Positions 24,746 to 33,600 are shown, numbered from the stretch's first letter. The stretch is 64,000 nt of DNA from Candidatus Abyssobacteria bacterium SURF_17 (GCA_003598055.1 QZKI01000065.1:1-64000); one strand, 5' to 3'. Made by a program: numbers and translations. The notes: generated by a model from the sequence alone, not told the origin.

Positions 24746-26158
24746 TCACCGCTTGATGAGAAGTTTGTCCACAATGCGCATGAGCTGTTTCGCATTTCGA
24801 CACTCATACACTTCATCGCAATACGGCAGATAGTCATGCATGACGCTGTCTCCCAACCGCCATGCCGCCTTCGCCTCAGGATTGAGCCAGATGACGCGCT
24901 TCGCCTTTTCCGTTATCTCCTTGAAGGCCCACGTGCGCGGGTCATTTCGATTGTTTCGGGCATCTCCCATAATCATCAGTGTAGTTCGGGATGTAACCGA
25001 ATCAACGAACTCGTTGCGAAATCTGTGAAACGCATATCCGAAATTGCTGTGTCCATTATAATCGACAAGGCGCGAATTGAACGCAAGCTGGATTGCGGCG
25101 TTCACTTCGTGCTCCGAGAACAGGCGCGTAACCTCAGCTATCTCTGTTACGAACACGAATGTACGCACCTTCGAGAACAGCTCCTGAAGCGTGTACAGGA
25201 ACTGGAGCATGAACCGAGCCGCATAACTGACGGAATCGGAAATATCGCACAGCGCAAAGATCTGCGGTTTCTCGCGACGTCGATTTCGGTAACAGAGCTC
25301 GATCGGGACCCCTCCGTATTGCATGTTTCGCCGGATGAGCCGCTTCACGTCTATGCGTCCCCGGTGTCTCCGCTTTGTCCGCAACACATAGGTATCGCGC
25401 ATCTTTCTACCGAGCTGCGCGACGATATCGCGCATCATCTCTATTTCGCGTTGGGTCAGTTGATAGAAACTCTTATTGAGAAGCTCCTCCTCGAGCATTC
25501 GTTCTGTGCTACTGAGCAGCTTCTTATCAAGCTCTCGGCGGACATACGCCCTGACTTCATCGAATACGCGCTGCATGCGTTGCTGAATGTATTTGATTGC
25601 GCGTTCAACGTCCTCAGGCGAATATCCTTGATTGATGAACTCCTGCCTCAGCCGCTCCAGTTCCTCTGAGAATGCATTCCAGCCGAGACTGTCCCGAATT
25701 TTTCGCGCAAAGAATCCGACCTGAAGCGGATTACTTATCTCACTGAGGCCTGTCGCCGCTCCGATTTCCATCATCGTGAGCAGAAAGTCACCTCCAAGTT
25801 GCCACTGAAACAGATTATAGAGGCCCTCGAATCGTTCGCGGTTATCCTCAAAGAACGAATCGACAAATTCCTGTATCGTGAGAGGGCCAAGTGACAACAT
25901 GCTTGCGTCGGGGTCGGTTTCATTTTCAGGGAGAGTATCGCCGGTGAGCGACGTGAAGTAGAGGTCGAAGAGCTTCTCGAATGTGGGGATGTCGGCAGCC
26001 CGTTTCACGAGCGTTGACCGAAGCGCTGACTTAAAGGTCGGCTTGCGCTCGAGCCCCAGTACTTCGAGCGCCTGAAAGCAATCGATGTTCTCTGAAAGCG
26101 CAACCCGCACTCCGCTGCTTCGAAGGGCATGGATGAACTCGAGCACGCTTTTTTGCAT
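24746..26158 (-). CDS. VWA domain protein, CoxE-like
   Basis: A 470-residue protein. The helical N-terminal two thirds precedes a von Willebrand A domain with a MIDAS-type FALCDISDSVS (DxSxS) near residue 300. This CoxE-like family works with MoxR-type AAA ATPases in metal-enzyme maturation or membrane-protein remodelling. The partner ATPase is 12 bases upstream. The substrate is unknown; aerobic CO dehydrogenase genes are not here. Confidence 0.85.
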   Translation of the reverse strand: MQKSVLEFIHALRSSGVRVALSENIDCFQALEVLGLERKPTFKSALRSTLVKRAADIPTFEKLFDLYFTSLTGDTLPENETDPDASMLSLGPLTIQEFVDSFFEDNRERFEGLYNLFQWQLGGDFLLTMMEIGAATGLSEISNPLQVGFFARKIRDSLGWNAFSEELERLRQEFINQGYSPEDVERAIKYIQQRMQRVFDEVRAYVRRELDKKLLSSTERMLEEELLNKSFYQLTQREIEMMRDIVAQLGRKMRDTYVLRTKRRHRGRIDVKRLIRRNMQYGGVPIELCYRNRRREKPQIFALCDISDSVSYAARFMLQFLYTLQELFSKVRTFVFVTEIAEVTRLFSEHEVNAAIQLAFNSRLVDYNGHSNFGYAFHRFRNEFVDSVTSRTTLMIMGDARNNRNDPRTWAFKEITEKAKRVIWLNPEAKAAWRLGDSVMHDYLPYCDEVYECRNAKQLMRIVDKLLIKR

Positions 26159-26170
26159 ACGTACACCCTG

Positions 26171-27097
26171 TCAGTTCAGTTTTCCGTCAGACGCAGGCAG
26201 GAGGCTGTGGAGGTTCTCCTTGACTTTCTTGATATCTCCCTCATACTTGAGAAACAAATTGAGGGTGGACTTCACGGTCTCGGCGTCGAGCGTGTCAATG
26301 TTCAAGATGGTAAGCGCACGCGCCCAGTCTAATGTCTCGCTGATGCTGGGTAGTTTCTTCAGGTCGACTTTGCGAACCTTATGGACCACGTCAATGACTT
26401 GTCGCGCAAGTCTCTCGGCGATACCCGGCACTTTCAGCTCGATTATTTCTTTCTCGTGGTCTGCCGTCGGAAAGTCTATGAATAAGTGAAGACAGCGCCG
26501 CTTCAACGCATCACTCATTTCGCGCGCGTTGTTGCTCGTGAGAATGACATGGGGGATATGTCGCGCCATGAGCGTTCCGAGTTCGGGCACGCTTACCTGG
26601 AAATCGCTAAGCACCTCGAGCAAGAAAGCCTCGAATTCAGGGTCGGCCTTGTCGACTTCGTCGATGAGCAGCACGACTTGCCGCTCAGAGAGAATCGCCT
26701 TGAGGAGGGGACGAGGGAGTAGGAACTTCTCCGAGAAAAAGGCGTCTTCCTGCCTGTCAATTCGCTCGACAGCCTGCCGCAGGTCTTCGCACCCGCTGAG
26801 CACGTCCTGTATCTTCTCCTTCAGAATCTGGGTGTAGAGGAGCTGCTTCGCATATTCCCATTCGTAGAGCGCCTTGCCCTCGTCCAGGCCTTCGTAACAT
26901 TGCATTCGAATCAGTTCAAAGCCCGCAGCCGAAGCCCATACGCTCGCAAGACTCGTCTTTCCAACTCCCGCCGGTCCTTCGACGAGGATGGGTTTTTGCA
27001 TGCGTTCTGAAAGATAAATTGCAGTGGCGATTTCGCTGCTGCAAATGTACTTTTGGCGCTTGAACTCCAGAGCAACCTCTTCTATCGAGCCAAACAT
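26171..27097 (-). CDS. MoxR-family AAA+ ATPase
   Basis: A 308-residue AAA+ ATPase. Walker A EGPAGVGKTSLA (about residues 40-51), Walker B QVVLLIDEVDKAD and sensor 1 VILTSNNAREM are visible. Together with the adjacent VWA protein it forms a typical chaperone pair. Its start is four bases after the PadR stop. Confidence 0.9.
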   Translation of the reverse strand: MFGSIEEVALEFKRQKYICSSEIATAIYLSERMQKPILVEGPAGVGKTSLASVWASAAGFELIRMQCYEGLDEGKALYEWEYAKQLLYTQILKEKIQDVLSGCEDLRQAVERIDRQEDAFFSEKFLLPRPLLKAILSERQVVLLIDEVDKADPEFEAFLLEVLSDFQVSVPELGTLMARHIPHVILTSNNAREMSDALKRRCLHLFIDFPTADHEKEIIELKVPGIAERLARQVIDVVHKVRKVDLKKLPSISETLDWARALTILNIDTLDAETVKSTLNLFLKYEGDIKKVKENLHSLLPASDGKLN

Positions 27098-27101
27098 TGT
27101 C

Positions 27102-27752
27102 TCAGCCTTTCTTCGCAGGACGATTGGAACCTCTGCCTAAGCTCCTGTATTTGGCGGTTGCGGCACCTGGTCTGTTGGTCTTGCTGCGGCCTCTGGATAC
27201 TCGCTTCCGTGCGAGCGCCCGTGTTTCCGCCTCGAGCAACTCACTGGCCCATTGTACCTTGAGACGCTGCACTGCAACACCAAAATCCACAATCCTCAAT
27301 TTATGAGAATTCAGGCCCCTTTCCTTCATTTCCTCGCGCATGCGCCCATATTCCCGGATTTTCCCGTTCGCTGTCTCGATTTGGCGCCTAAGTTTCGCTA
27401 TGCGCTCATGCGGAGAGAGATGTTCGAAGAACGTGCATTTCATCAGAAAGCTGTACTGCATGAAGAAGTCGTACTTGACCGGGTCGGTCTCGTCCTCGTC
27501 CCCCGTAAGCCACCGGAGGAACTCTTCGCGGCCGCGGTCGGTGATGTGATAGAGATTCTTATTCGGTGATTTCTCCTGCCGTACGGTCTCTTTCCGGACA
27601 AGCTTCTGTCCTTCAAGATGCGTAAGGAGGGGATACAGTTGCCCGTCATTGAGACCGTCCTTGCTGACGAACGGCGAGAAGATTTTTTTGATGCGGTATC
27701 CGTGCGCCGGCCCCTGCATCAATACGCCGAGGATAGCGTGCCGCGTACTCAT
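27102..27752 (-). CDS. PadR-family transcriptional regulator
   Basis: About 216 residues. The winged helix opens ILGVLMQGPAHGYRIKKIF, followed by DGQLYPLLTHLEGQKLV and the wing ending HITDRGREEFLRWL, as in PadR. A C-terminal coiled coil (about 110-165) is for dimerisation, then a basic tail. I prefer MSTRHAI because an earlier ATG abuts the GGAG site. A palindrome lies about 50 bases upstream, so it may control itself and the moxR-VWA genes. Confidence 0.88.
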   Translation of the reverse strand: MSTRHAILGVLMQGPAHGYRIKKIFSPFVSKDGLNDGQLYPLLTHLEGQKLVRKETVRQEKSPNKNLYHITDRGREEFLRWLTGDEDETDPVKYDFFMQYSFLMKCTFFEHLSPHERIAKLRRQIETANGKIREYGRMREEMKERGLNSHKLRIVDFGVAVQRLKVQWASELLEAETRALARKRVSRGRSKTNRPGAATAKYRSLGRGSNRPAKKG

Positions 27753-27796
27753 CGTGAAGCCCATCTCCGGTGATGCATCACTATACCTATGAGTAA

Positions 27797-27817
27797 GATA
27801 CCTTAGACTTAGGTATC
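27797..27817. promoter_or_regulatory. palindrome upstream of padR, likely operator
   Basis: GATACCT and AGGTATC flank a 7-base centre that is itself partly symmetric. Sites containing ATAC...GTAT are typical of PadR regulators. It is near the start of padR. Confidence 0.6.
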
Positions 27818-27884
27818 ATTTTAGCAGGCCTCCGTTACGGATGTCAAATAGCCGCTTTGGCCCCTCGGAAGGACGGGAGGGGAG

Positions 27885-27920
27885 ACAAGAATGGCATCCG
27901 ACAAGTCTGTCGGATGCCAT
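27885..27920 (-). terminator. terminator of rplM-rpsI
   Basis: A perfect 12-bp stem (ATGGCATCCGAC and its complement, loop of six) read leftward is followed by TTCTTGTCT, a modest T-rich tail. Confidence 0.7.
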
Positions 27921-27950
27921 AACACATCGGAATGTGATTCACGTTCCGAA

Positions 27951-28346
27951 TTATCGTTTGGAGAACTGGAAGCGGGCGCGTGCGCCTTTCTGGCCGTATT
28001 TCTTCCGTTCCTTCATTCGAGGGTCGCGTGTGAGAAAGCCACCCTTGCGCAGAGCGCTCCGGAGGTCCGGATTGTAGGCGAGCAGGGCGCGCGCGATTCC
28101 ATGGCGGAGCGCTCCTGCCTGGCCCGAGGACCCTCCGCCGCTCACGTTTGCACGAACATCAAACTGGCCTAAGGTCTGGGTGGCCTCGAAGGGCTGTCTG
28201 ATCAACATCGAAAGTGTCTCGCGGCCAAAGTACTCCTCAAGGTTCTTGCCGTTGACATCAAACTTTCCGCTCCCTCGTACCAGACTAACCCGTGCGAGCG
28301 ACCGCTTGCGCCTTCCTACACCTCTGTACATTTCCTTCTGATTCAA
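27951..28346 (-). CDS. rpsI: 30S ribosomal protein S9
   Basis: A 131-residue uS9. [10 protein letters not shown] near the N-terminus, [19 protein letters not shown] in the middle and the C-terminal [17 protein letters not shown] tail that reaches the P-site tRNA are diagnostic. It follows rplM, the common bacterial gene pair. Confidence 0.97.
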   Translation of the reverse strand: MNQKEMYRGVGRRKRSLARVSLVRGSGKFDVNGKNLEEYFGRETLSMLIRQPFEATQTLGQFDVRANVSGGGSSGQAGALRHGIARALLAYNPDLRSALRKGGFLTRDPRMKERKKYGQKGARARFQFSKR

Positions 28347-28376
28347 TTCAGCCTGCCTCCTGAGCCTGCCGCGTGA

Positions 28377-28805
28377 CTAAATCTCGATTTGCTGTGGTTT
28401 CTGTGCCTCGTGTGGATGTGTGGGGCCGCTGAAGACGCGGAGTTTCTTCGCCATGCTACGCCCAATATGATTACGAGGAAGCATTCCCTTGACGGCCTCG
28501 TGGATGATCCGCTCCGGAAACCGCGCCTGCAAGTCCCGATATATCGTGGTCTTCAGGCCACCCGGCCAACGCGTATGGTGCCGGTACATCTTCTGCACGG
28601 GCTTTTTCCCTGTCACCTTGACCTTTTCCGCGTTGACCACGATGACGTGGTCGCCATGATTCCAATGGGGAGAATATGTGGGCCTGTGCTTGCCTCGCAG
28701 TAGCTTTGCGACCTCGCTTGCGAGCCTTCCGAGCACCTTGCCATCGGCGTCAACAAGATACCATTCGCCTTCTATATCACCCTGCTTTGGGGTATACGTA
28801 CGCAT
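28377..28805 (-). CDS. rplM: 50S ribosomal protein L13
   Basis: A 142-residue uL13. The signature AVKGMLPRNHIGRSMAKKL and the N-terminal WYLVDADGKVLGRLAS motifs are clear. I chose the ATG of MRTYTPK, ten bases after GGAGG. Promoter and downstream rpsI as expected for this operon. Confidence 0.97.
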   Translation of the reverse strand: MRTYTPKQGDIEGEWYLVDADGKVLGRLASEVAKLLRGKHRPTYSPHWNHGDHVIVVNAEKVKVTGKKPVQKMYRHHTRWPGGLKTTIYRDLQARFPERIIHEAVKGMLPRNHIGRSMAKKLRVFSGPTHPHEAQKPQQIEI

Positions 28806-28860
28806 CTGCTCTCGACCTCCGGCGTCACACAATGGCTGTATATCTGAGAATAACTTTATA

Positions 28861-28890
28861 AATATAGCAGATTCCCGGCCAGTTTGTCAA
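28861..28890 (-). promoter_or_regulatory. promoter of rplM-rpsI
   Basis: Read leftward: TTGACA, 18 bases, TATATT. The transcript would start about 50 bases before rplM. Confidence 0.65.
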
Positions 28891-28925
28891 ATTCGGGAAA
28901 ATACACACCGGCGGGTCAACCCGTC

Positions 28926-30008
28926 CTACGCCTCGATACCCTCTGCCCTGAGATAGAAATTCGCAGGGTCCGCGGCGGGACCGGATGGTGGCTGCTTTTT
29001 CAATTCCAGGAGATGTCGCGTCGGTTCCGCGGGTGTTATGGACACGTCTTCTCCTTTGCAGATAAAGGGAGCGCTCTGAGTAAATCCATAGACTCTCTTC
29101 TTGCCGGCATCAATCGGAATCTGGGCGCGAGGCGCGAATATTTCGGCGGGTTCGACCAAGACCACCGGCGAAACCGGATAAAGCTCCATCAGGGAGCAAA
29201 GAAAGGCACGGTCGAAATACTCATGATATTCCTGTCTGTACTCGACCTGCGCCGCGCCTCTAAGCGATATCCTCCTCGGCGATGCCAGTTGGAATGGAAC
29301 TTTCAGGCACAGCGCATCTTCCTTATGTTCTCCGGCCAGAGGAATCACCTTTGACGCGCTCCGAAGCGAGCGGAACATCTCCATTTCAGCCTCGATTTCC
29401 GGAAGAGAGTCGGAGGCGAGCAAGGCCTCTGTCAGCCGTTGCGTATGAACGGCCAGCTTCCGTGCTGAACTGAGACTGGCAAGACGCAAGAGCGCCACGG
29501 CCGCGACTCGCCTGCGCACTTTCTCAAGCTTTCCGTCTGCCCCTCCGGCAACTTTGTTAAGACGCGTTGTGGAGAGCAGATTACGGAAGATGCGGACATA
29601 GTCCGCGCGAACGAGCGGCCACTCGCCGAACCTCATGTAATAATCAAATACATGCGGCCAGAGGTTCTCCCGCCATCGTTCTCCAAGCCGAATCTCAAAG
29701 TTGAAGCGGTTCCGCAGCACTGCTTGCAGCTTCTCGTACGTGAGGAGGTAGACAGGACCGTCGTATTCTATTCGTGCAACACAGTCTTCCAGGGGATTGA
29801 GCCTGAAGTCTCCTGCGCCGATTGCCGAGAGATTCTTTGGCGCACCAACGAGGCCGCCTGACGCGGAAAACTCAAGGCGGCCTGGCATGCTCGATGAGAC
29901 ACCACACCCCTTTGGAGTCTTGATAAACGGCGCAGATCCCACTACAACAAACTGGTGGACTGAAACACTAGCCAGGCTTACGACCCTTTTTCTGAACAGC
30001 CGCCTCAT
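28926..30008 (-). CDS. protein of unknown function
   Basis: About 360 residues, not recognised. It opens MRRLFRKRVVSLAS, contains a beta-rich N-terminal part (VARIEYDGPVYLLTYEKL), a helical middle with many Arg/Leu (about 165-230) and a Pro-rich end. No membrane segment or catalytic motif is evident. The start I favour has AAGGG upstream; an earlier in-frame ATG would overlap the upstream gene by 23 bases. It follows another unknown gene by 13 bases, so the two form an operon. Confidence 0.6.
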   Translation of the reverse strand: MRRLFRKRVVSLASVSVHQFVVVGSAPFIKTPKGCGVSSSMPGRLEFSASGGLVGAPKNLSAIGAGDFRLNPLEDCVARIEYDGPVYLLTYEKLQAVLRNRFNFEIRLGERWRENLWPHVFDYYMRFGEWPLVRADYVRIFRNLLSTTRLNKVAGGADGKLEKVRRRVAAVALLRLASLSSARKLAVHTQRLTEALLASDSLPEIEAEMEMFRSLRSASKVIPLAGEHKEDALCLKVPFQLASPRRISLRGAAQVEYRQEYHEYFDRAFLCSLMELYPVSPVVLVEPAEIFAPRAQIPIDAGKKRVYGFTQSAPFICKGEDVSITPAEPTRHLLELKKQPPSGPAADPANFYLRAEGIEA

Positions 30009-30021
30009 CAACAGCCCTTGT

Positions 30022-30705
30022 TCAAGGTGAGGTATAGCCGACAATACGTCCGGCCGCTAATTTGACCTTTACCTCTTTCAAGTTCTTGAACAGTTTTCCG
30101 TTAATGTAGGTGCGGGAGGGATCGCAGACAACGGGCGCCATGACCGCCAATGTAAGTGGCGCCGCTAATGCAGACGCAAACACCAGCCCCGCGCCAACTA
30201 CCATAGCAAGAGCGATCACACTTGCAACCGTATCGAGTGATGTGCTCGCCTCCTCTGTGCCCTCCCCGATATCTGGGGAGGATTCATGGAGCGTTTCAAG
30301 AGCGTGTTTCAAGAAACCTTTATACTCGAGGGGCGCGGCCACGGAGGCGATTTTCTTCTTGGCCTCCAACTCCGCGCGTTCGGGCATCGTTTCATGGGCG
30401 GTTATCCTGAAGCGCACCGGCTGATTCGCCCCCGCTGGGTGAAGGTGAATCATGCGGGCTGCCTCGCCGTCGCTGTACACGTCAAGCGCGGCGACGTGCT
30501 CCATGCTGTCGATGAACATCGGAGTTTCGTGAAACACCTCGAGAGTACGCACACCGGGAATCGACCGTCCGCCGATGTCCACCTCAAATGGCTGGCGGGA
30601 AGAAACGGACACTCGGTGCAGACCGGTGATCCTCTGGGGGACTGTTTTGATACGCTGGGCGATAAGTGGACGTGCTTGAACGGTACGTGTAGCAACACGC
30701 TGCAT
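30022..30705 (-). CDS. protein of unknown function with C-terminal hydrophobic segment
   Basis: About 227 residues, not recognised. A basic N-terminus (MQRVATRTVQARP) leads to a beta-rich part (SVSSRQPFEVDIGGRSIPG), then a charged stretch and a long hydrophobic region (about 162-200, VIALAMVVGAGLVFASALAA) that could be one or two membrane spans, then a short tail. The ATG has AGGGGAGGGG upstream. First gene of a pair with the following unknown protein. Confidence 0.6.
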   Translation of the reverse strand: MQRVATRTVQARPLIAQRIKTVPQRITGLHRVSVSSRQPFEVDIGGRSIPGVRTLEVFHETPMFIDSMEHVAALDVYSDGEAARMIHLHPAGANQPVRFRITAHETMPERAELEAKKKIASVAAPLEYKGFLKHALETLHESSPDIGEGTEEASTSLDTVASVIALAMVVGAGLVFASALAAPLTLAVMAPVVCDPSRTYINGKLFKNLKEVKVKLAAGRIVGYTSP

Positions 30706-30936
30706 ACGCATCCCCTCCCCTCTGTGGAAGCATGCACGCTCCATGCTTGCCTGTTAACAATTATACTATCAAATGGAGCAAGCGTCAATAGCGGCAGGGG
30801 GTATATTATGAATGAACGCCGGCAGGATTTTCACGCGGAAGAAAGAGAACCAGCACGGGTTTCAAGGGACGGAATTCTCACCGTGAATTCCAAGGTGTAA
30901 AATGATTCCCGTCTTGTCCGTCCGTGGGAGAGGATT

Positions 30937-31122
30937 TTAACGAGACGGTTTCTTGGTCTTTCCTTCCCCCAGCTTTCCGGAATTCGTCCGAAACTCTTTC
31001 CCTCGCGGCTGGTTGGCGAGCAACGTCCGCATTTCTTCGCTCGTGACCCCTTCATCCTTCACATACTTCATTGGGATCACGGAGCCCAATCTTAGCCGCG
31101 TTCGGGTGAGGGGGCGCTTCAT
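30937..31122 (-). CDS. 61-residue basic protein coupled to ExeA-like ATPase
   Basis: MKRPLTRTRLRLGSVIP opens a small, strongly basic protein ending GEGKTKKPSR. Its ATG overlaps the stop of the ExeA-like gene (ATGA), a good sign of translational coupling and of a real gene. No domain recognised. It may be an accessory or nucleic-acid-binding partner of the two ATPases upstream. Confidence 0.6.
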   Translation of the reverse strand: MKRPLTRTRLRLGSVIPMKYVKDEGVTSEEMRTLLANQPRGKEFRTNSGKLGEGKTKKPSR

Positions 31123-31970
31123 GTCAGACAGTGTTCCTGGAGACACCGTTCGAGGACTGTCCGTGTGATTCTTGGTTCAGACCGCATGTAGGCCTCGAGG
31201 AGCAGGTTGTCGCCGAGCTTGTTCACTTCCCGGCAGATGCCTCCCGAATACGAGTGTATGGGATCGTACACGTCCTCAGCGAATATGTTTTCCGTCGAGC
31301 CCGCCACCATCAGCCGGAACTTGATGTATTGTTCGGTCTCGGCTCGTGCCATGGGCATAAGATAGGAGGACATGGCGATTCTGCTTCGAAGAGAGTTGTA
31401 TCGCTTGTGACGCAATCTGCGCGGAAACGTTTCTTCCGCCAGCATGATTATCGTGCAGAGCTTTTCCTGGGGAGTCTCCAGATTCGTGAGCGCGCGTATC
31501 ATGTGCAGTTGTTCCGAGGGCAGGAAATGGGCTTCATCAACGATGACGACCACTCGTTGTCCCCGACTATACGTATCCATAAGATAGGAGTGAATCATGT
31601 CGAGGTAACCCTGCGTATTCTCTCTTCCCGAAGGCCGGGGGATTTCCAGTTCATCGGCAATGCATGCCAGGAGCCCCATCTTGCTCATCCCCGGGGTTGC
31701 CAGAATGACCACAGGGATGAACTCGCCCTCGCCGAACGCGCTCAGAAGCATTTGCGCAAGGAGCGTCTTGCCCGTGCCGCTCCGGCCCCATACAAGGCCG
31801 AGCGCCTTGTGATGCTTCGCGCACATCATCATCTTCACAAACGCGGCTTCGTGCGTCTGCGTACGATAGAAGAATTCCGGATTCACGTTGTCGGCAAACG
31901 GCATGCGCTGCAAACCAAAATGTTCGCAGTAATCAAGCGTTGCGCCCAACCATTTTGTTGCCACTTCCAT
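31119..31970 (-). CDS. ExeA-like AAA ATPase
   Basis: About 283 residues. FGLQRMPFADNVNPEFFY is the typical N-terminal segment of ExeA/GspA-type ATPases; Walker A is VWGRSGTGKTLLAQ, Walker B VVVIVDEAHFLP. In type II secretion and exopolysaccharide/exosortase loci such ATPases help assemble envelope machines; some relatives serve transposition. I chose the ATG behind AGGAG, which overlaps the end of the MinD-like gene by 38 bases. No transposase is near. The following basic protein gene overlaps it by four bases. Confidence 0.82.
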   Translation of the reverse strand: MEVATKWLGATLDYCEHFGLQRMPFADNVNPEFFYRTQTHEAAFVKMMMCAKHHKALGLVWGRSGTGKTLLAQMLLSAFGEGEFIPVVILATPGMSKMGLLACIADELEIPRPSGRENTQGYLDMIHSYLMDTYSRGQRVVVIVDEAHFLPSEQLHMIRALTNLETPQEKLCTIIMLAEETFPRRLRHKRYNSLRSRIAMSSYLMPMARAETEQYIKFRLMVAGSTENIFAEDVYDPIHSYSGGICREVNKLGDNLLLEAYMRSEPRITRTVLERCLQEHCLT

Positions 31971-33114
31971 AACACTCTCCTGTTTCCCTGTTAACGCCAA
32001 TCCCCTTGCCATCCGCCACCGCCGCAAGCGGCAAGCAGCGGGTGATAAACTTCTCCAAACCCGCTCCGCCCAACCGCGAGCGGGCCGACGCCATCTCCTG
32101 TTCGAGCAGCATGCGTGCGAGTTTCCGTATCGATAGCGAGGCCCGTGAGTCGGGATGCCGAATCGAGAGCGCGACTCGCTCATTTACGGCATGTCGCACT
32201 CGCGAGTCTTCCCAGATGTTTCCCATATCGAGCACGCGCCTCCCAAGGAAGCGATGCGTGCACTGGGAAATTCGCACGAGCGCCTCACGTCCTTCGCGCG
32301 CGCTCCTCACGCGGTTCGCCACAACCCCGATTCTGCAGCACGGGCTGCGTCTCATGCTGAGCTTTATGAGAGCATATGCGTCGGTGATTGCCGTAGTCTC
32401 AGGTGTCATGACCACCAGAACAAAATCCGCCGCCACGACAAAATCCAGGACCGAATCCGACACACCCGCAGCCACATCAACGATAATTACGTCATATCGC
32501 GCATCGAGTTTTCTCAATTCCGACAGGAAAATTCGGCGCTTGTGAGCAGGCAAGTTCGCGAGTTCAAGAATTCCGGACGCGCCAGGCACGATGTCGGGCC
32601 CGTCAGTCACTTTAGCGATGATGTCCTCGAGTCTCCATGCTCCTGACATGACATCCCGTATCGTCTTTCCTTCTTTCAAACCTGCAAGCACATGGAGATT
32701 GGCCACGCCAAAGTCTGCATCGACAACAATCACCCGAAGCCCTTGCCTGACTAACTCGACCCCGAGGTTCAAGGCGACCGTGCTCTTGCCAACACCCCCC
32801 TTCCCGCTCGCCACAGCAACGAGCCGGGCCGGGGAAGAAGTATCCTCGCAGGATGATGCGAGCCCATTACTCCCATGGAGCGACGGATGGGTCACTATGG
32901 CTGCGAGATGGCGGATGAGCATGTTCGGTGCGACTCCCTGCTCAAACAATCTATTTGCAGCAGCGAGTATCTTCAGGTCGTTCGGCAAATATGTCCGAGG
33001 AATGAGCGTAAAGGGGGAGAGAAACTCCTGACAATAGAGCTCCAGAAATCTGAGGCGTGATGGCTCTATGCCAATCAGTCTTGCGGCTTTTTCTGCGTTC
33101 GGATGGTTTTCCAT
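31933..33114 (-). CDS. MinD/ParA-like ATPase with MerR-like N-terminal domain
   Basis: A 393-residue protein. Residues 6-70 match a MerR-type helix-turn-helix (KAARLIGIEPSRLRFLE ... NRLFEQG). The P-loop ATPase has the deviant Walker A SGKGGVGKSTVALNLG (about 103-118) with both lysines, VVDADFGVANLH and DVIIVDVAAGVSDS, close to FleN/YlxH/MinD. Its ATG lacks a ribosome site, while a good AGGAGT precedes an out-of-frame ATG at 33145, so a shift near the start is possible. The promoter spacer contains a palindrome it may bind. First gene of a unit with the ExeA-like ATPase. Confidence 0.82.
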   Translation of the reverse strand: MENHPNAEKAARLIGIEPSRLRFLELYCQEFLSPFTLIPRTYLPNDLKILAAANRLFEQGVAPNMLIRHLAAIVTHPSLHGSNGLASSCEDTSSPARLVAVASGKGGVGKSTVALNLGVELVRQGLRVIVVDADFGVANLHVLAGLKEGKTIRDVMSGAWRLEDIIAKVTDGPDIVPGASGILELANLPAHKRRIFLSELRKLDARYDVIIVDVAAGVSDSVLDFVVAADFVLVVMTPETTAITDAYALIKLSMRRSPCCRIGVVANRVRSAREGREALVRISQCTHRFLGRRVLDMGNIWEDSRVRHAVNERVALSIRHPDSRASLSIRKLARMLLEQEMASARSRLGGAGLEKFITRCLPLAAVADGKGIGVNRETGECYGSGNKMVGRNA

Positions 33115-33171
33115 CTGGGCGTTCGGTACTGGAAACGTCAGCCATACTCCTAGATATTGTATTCTTGTCAG

Positions 33172-33200
33172 ATTTTAATACTTCATCTAGTATTTGTCAA
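33172..33200 (-). promoter_or_regulatory. promoter with palindrome between -35 and -10
   Basis: Read leftward: TTGACA, 17 bases, TAAAAT. The spacer and adjoining base carry AATACT-N6-AGTATT (33177-33194), a perfect 6-bp inverted repeat. MerR-type regulators classically bind between these boxes, though usually with 19-20 bp spacers. Confidence 0.7.
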
Positions 33201-33600
33201 CACCTTTTTGGTTTCTTCATGAGCCGTCCCGACAGAAAGCAGAGAAATGGCTAACGCGAGGGCGACACCACATGCGCCTGCGTGCCTCATCATCCACGTC
33301 AGACGTGCGCAGATCCTGCTGCAAAGTATGGTAGAATTGAGTATGAGAATCTGCCTCGCAAGCGAGAGCTTCCGACGAACCGCTCTTCACCGTATATTCA
33401 CGCGCAGGCACACGAACTTCACTTGTGGATACTTCCTGTGTGAATTTGAGGTGAGGTGGATGGCAAATCTGCATTAAAAACATCTGACTAAGGTCTCGCC
33501 GGGCGGCGCAGTTTTCTCGGGAAGGAAAACGCAGTTGCGCGAGCCGCTGAACCGAAGCATAAGGAACGTCGTAGAAACATTTGTGTTGAAGGTGTCTGAA
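33201..33600. other. stretch without a supported gene
   Basis: A 76-codon rightward frame from 33247 has an unlikely composition and no ribosome site. The region separates the leftward MinD-like promoter from the rightward glycosyltransferase gene. I see no clear repeat or RNA. Confidence 0.5.

Noticed and set aside
24377-25669. Long rightward frame of 430 codons
   Set aside because: Antisense to the acyl-CoA dehydrogenase and VWA genes, whose products have clear motifs; the frame is a mirror effect of codon use.
31131-31994. Rightward frame of 287 codons
   Set aside because: Antisense to the ExeA-like ATPase.
33247-33477. Rightward frame of 76 codons
   Set aside because: No ribosome site, no recognisable domain, and composition rich in Arg/His as in noncoding frames.
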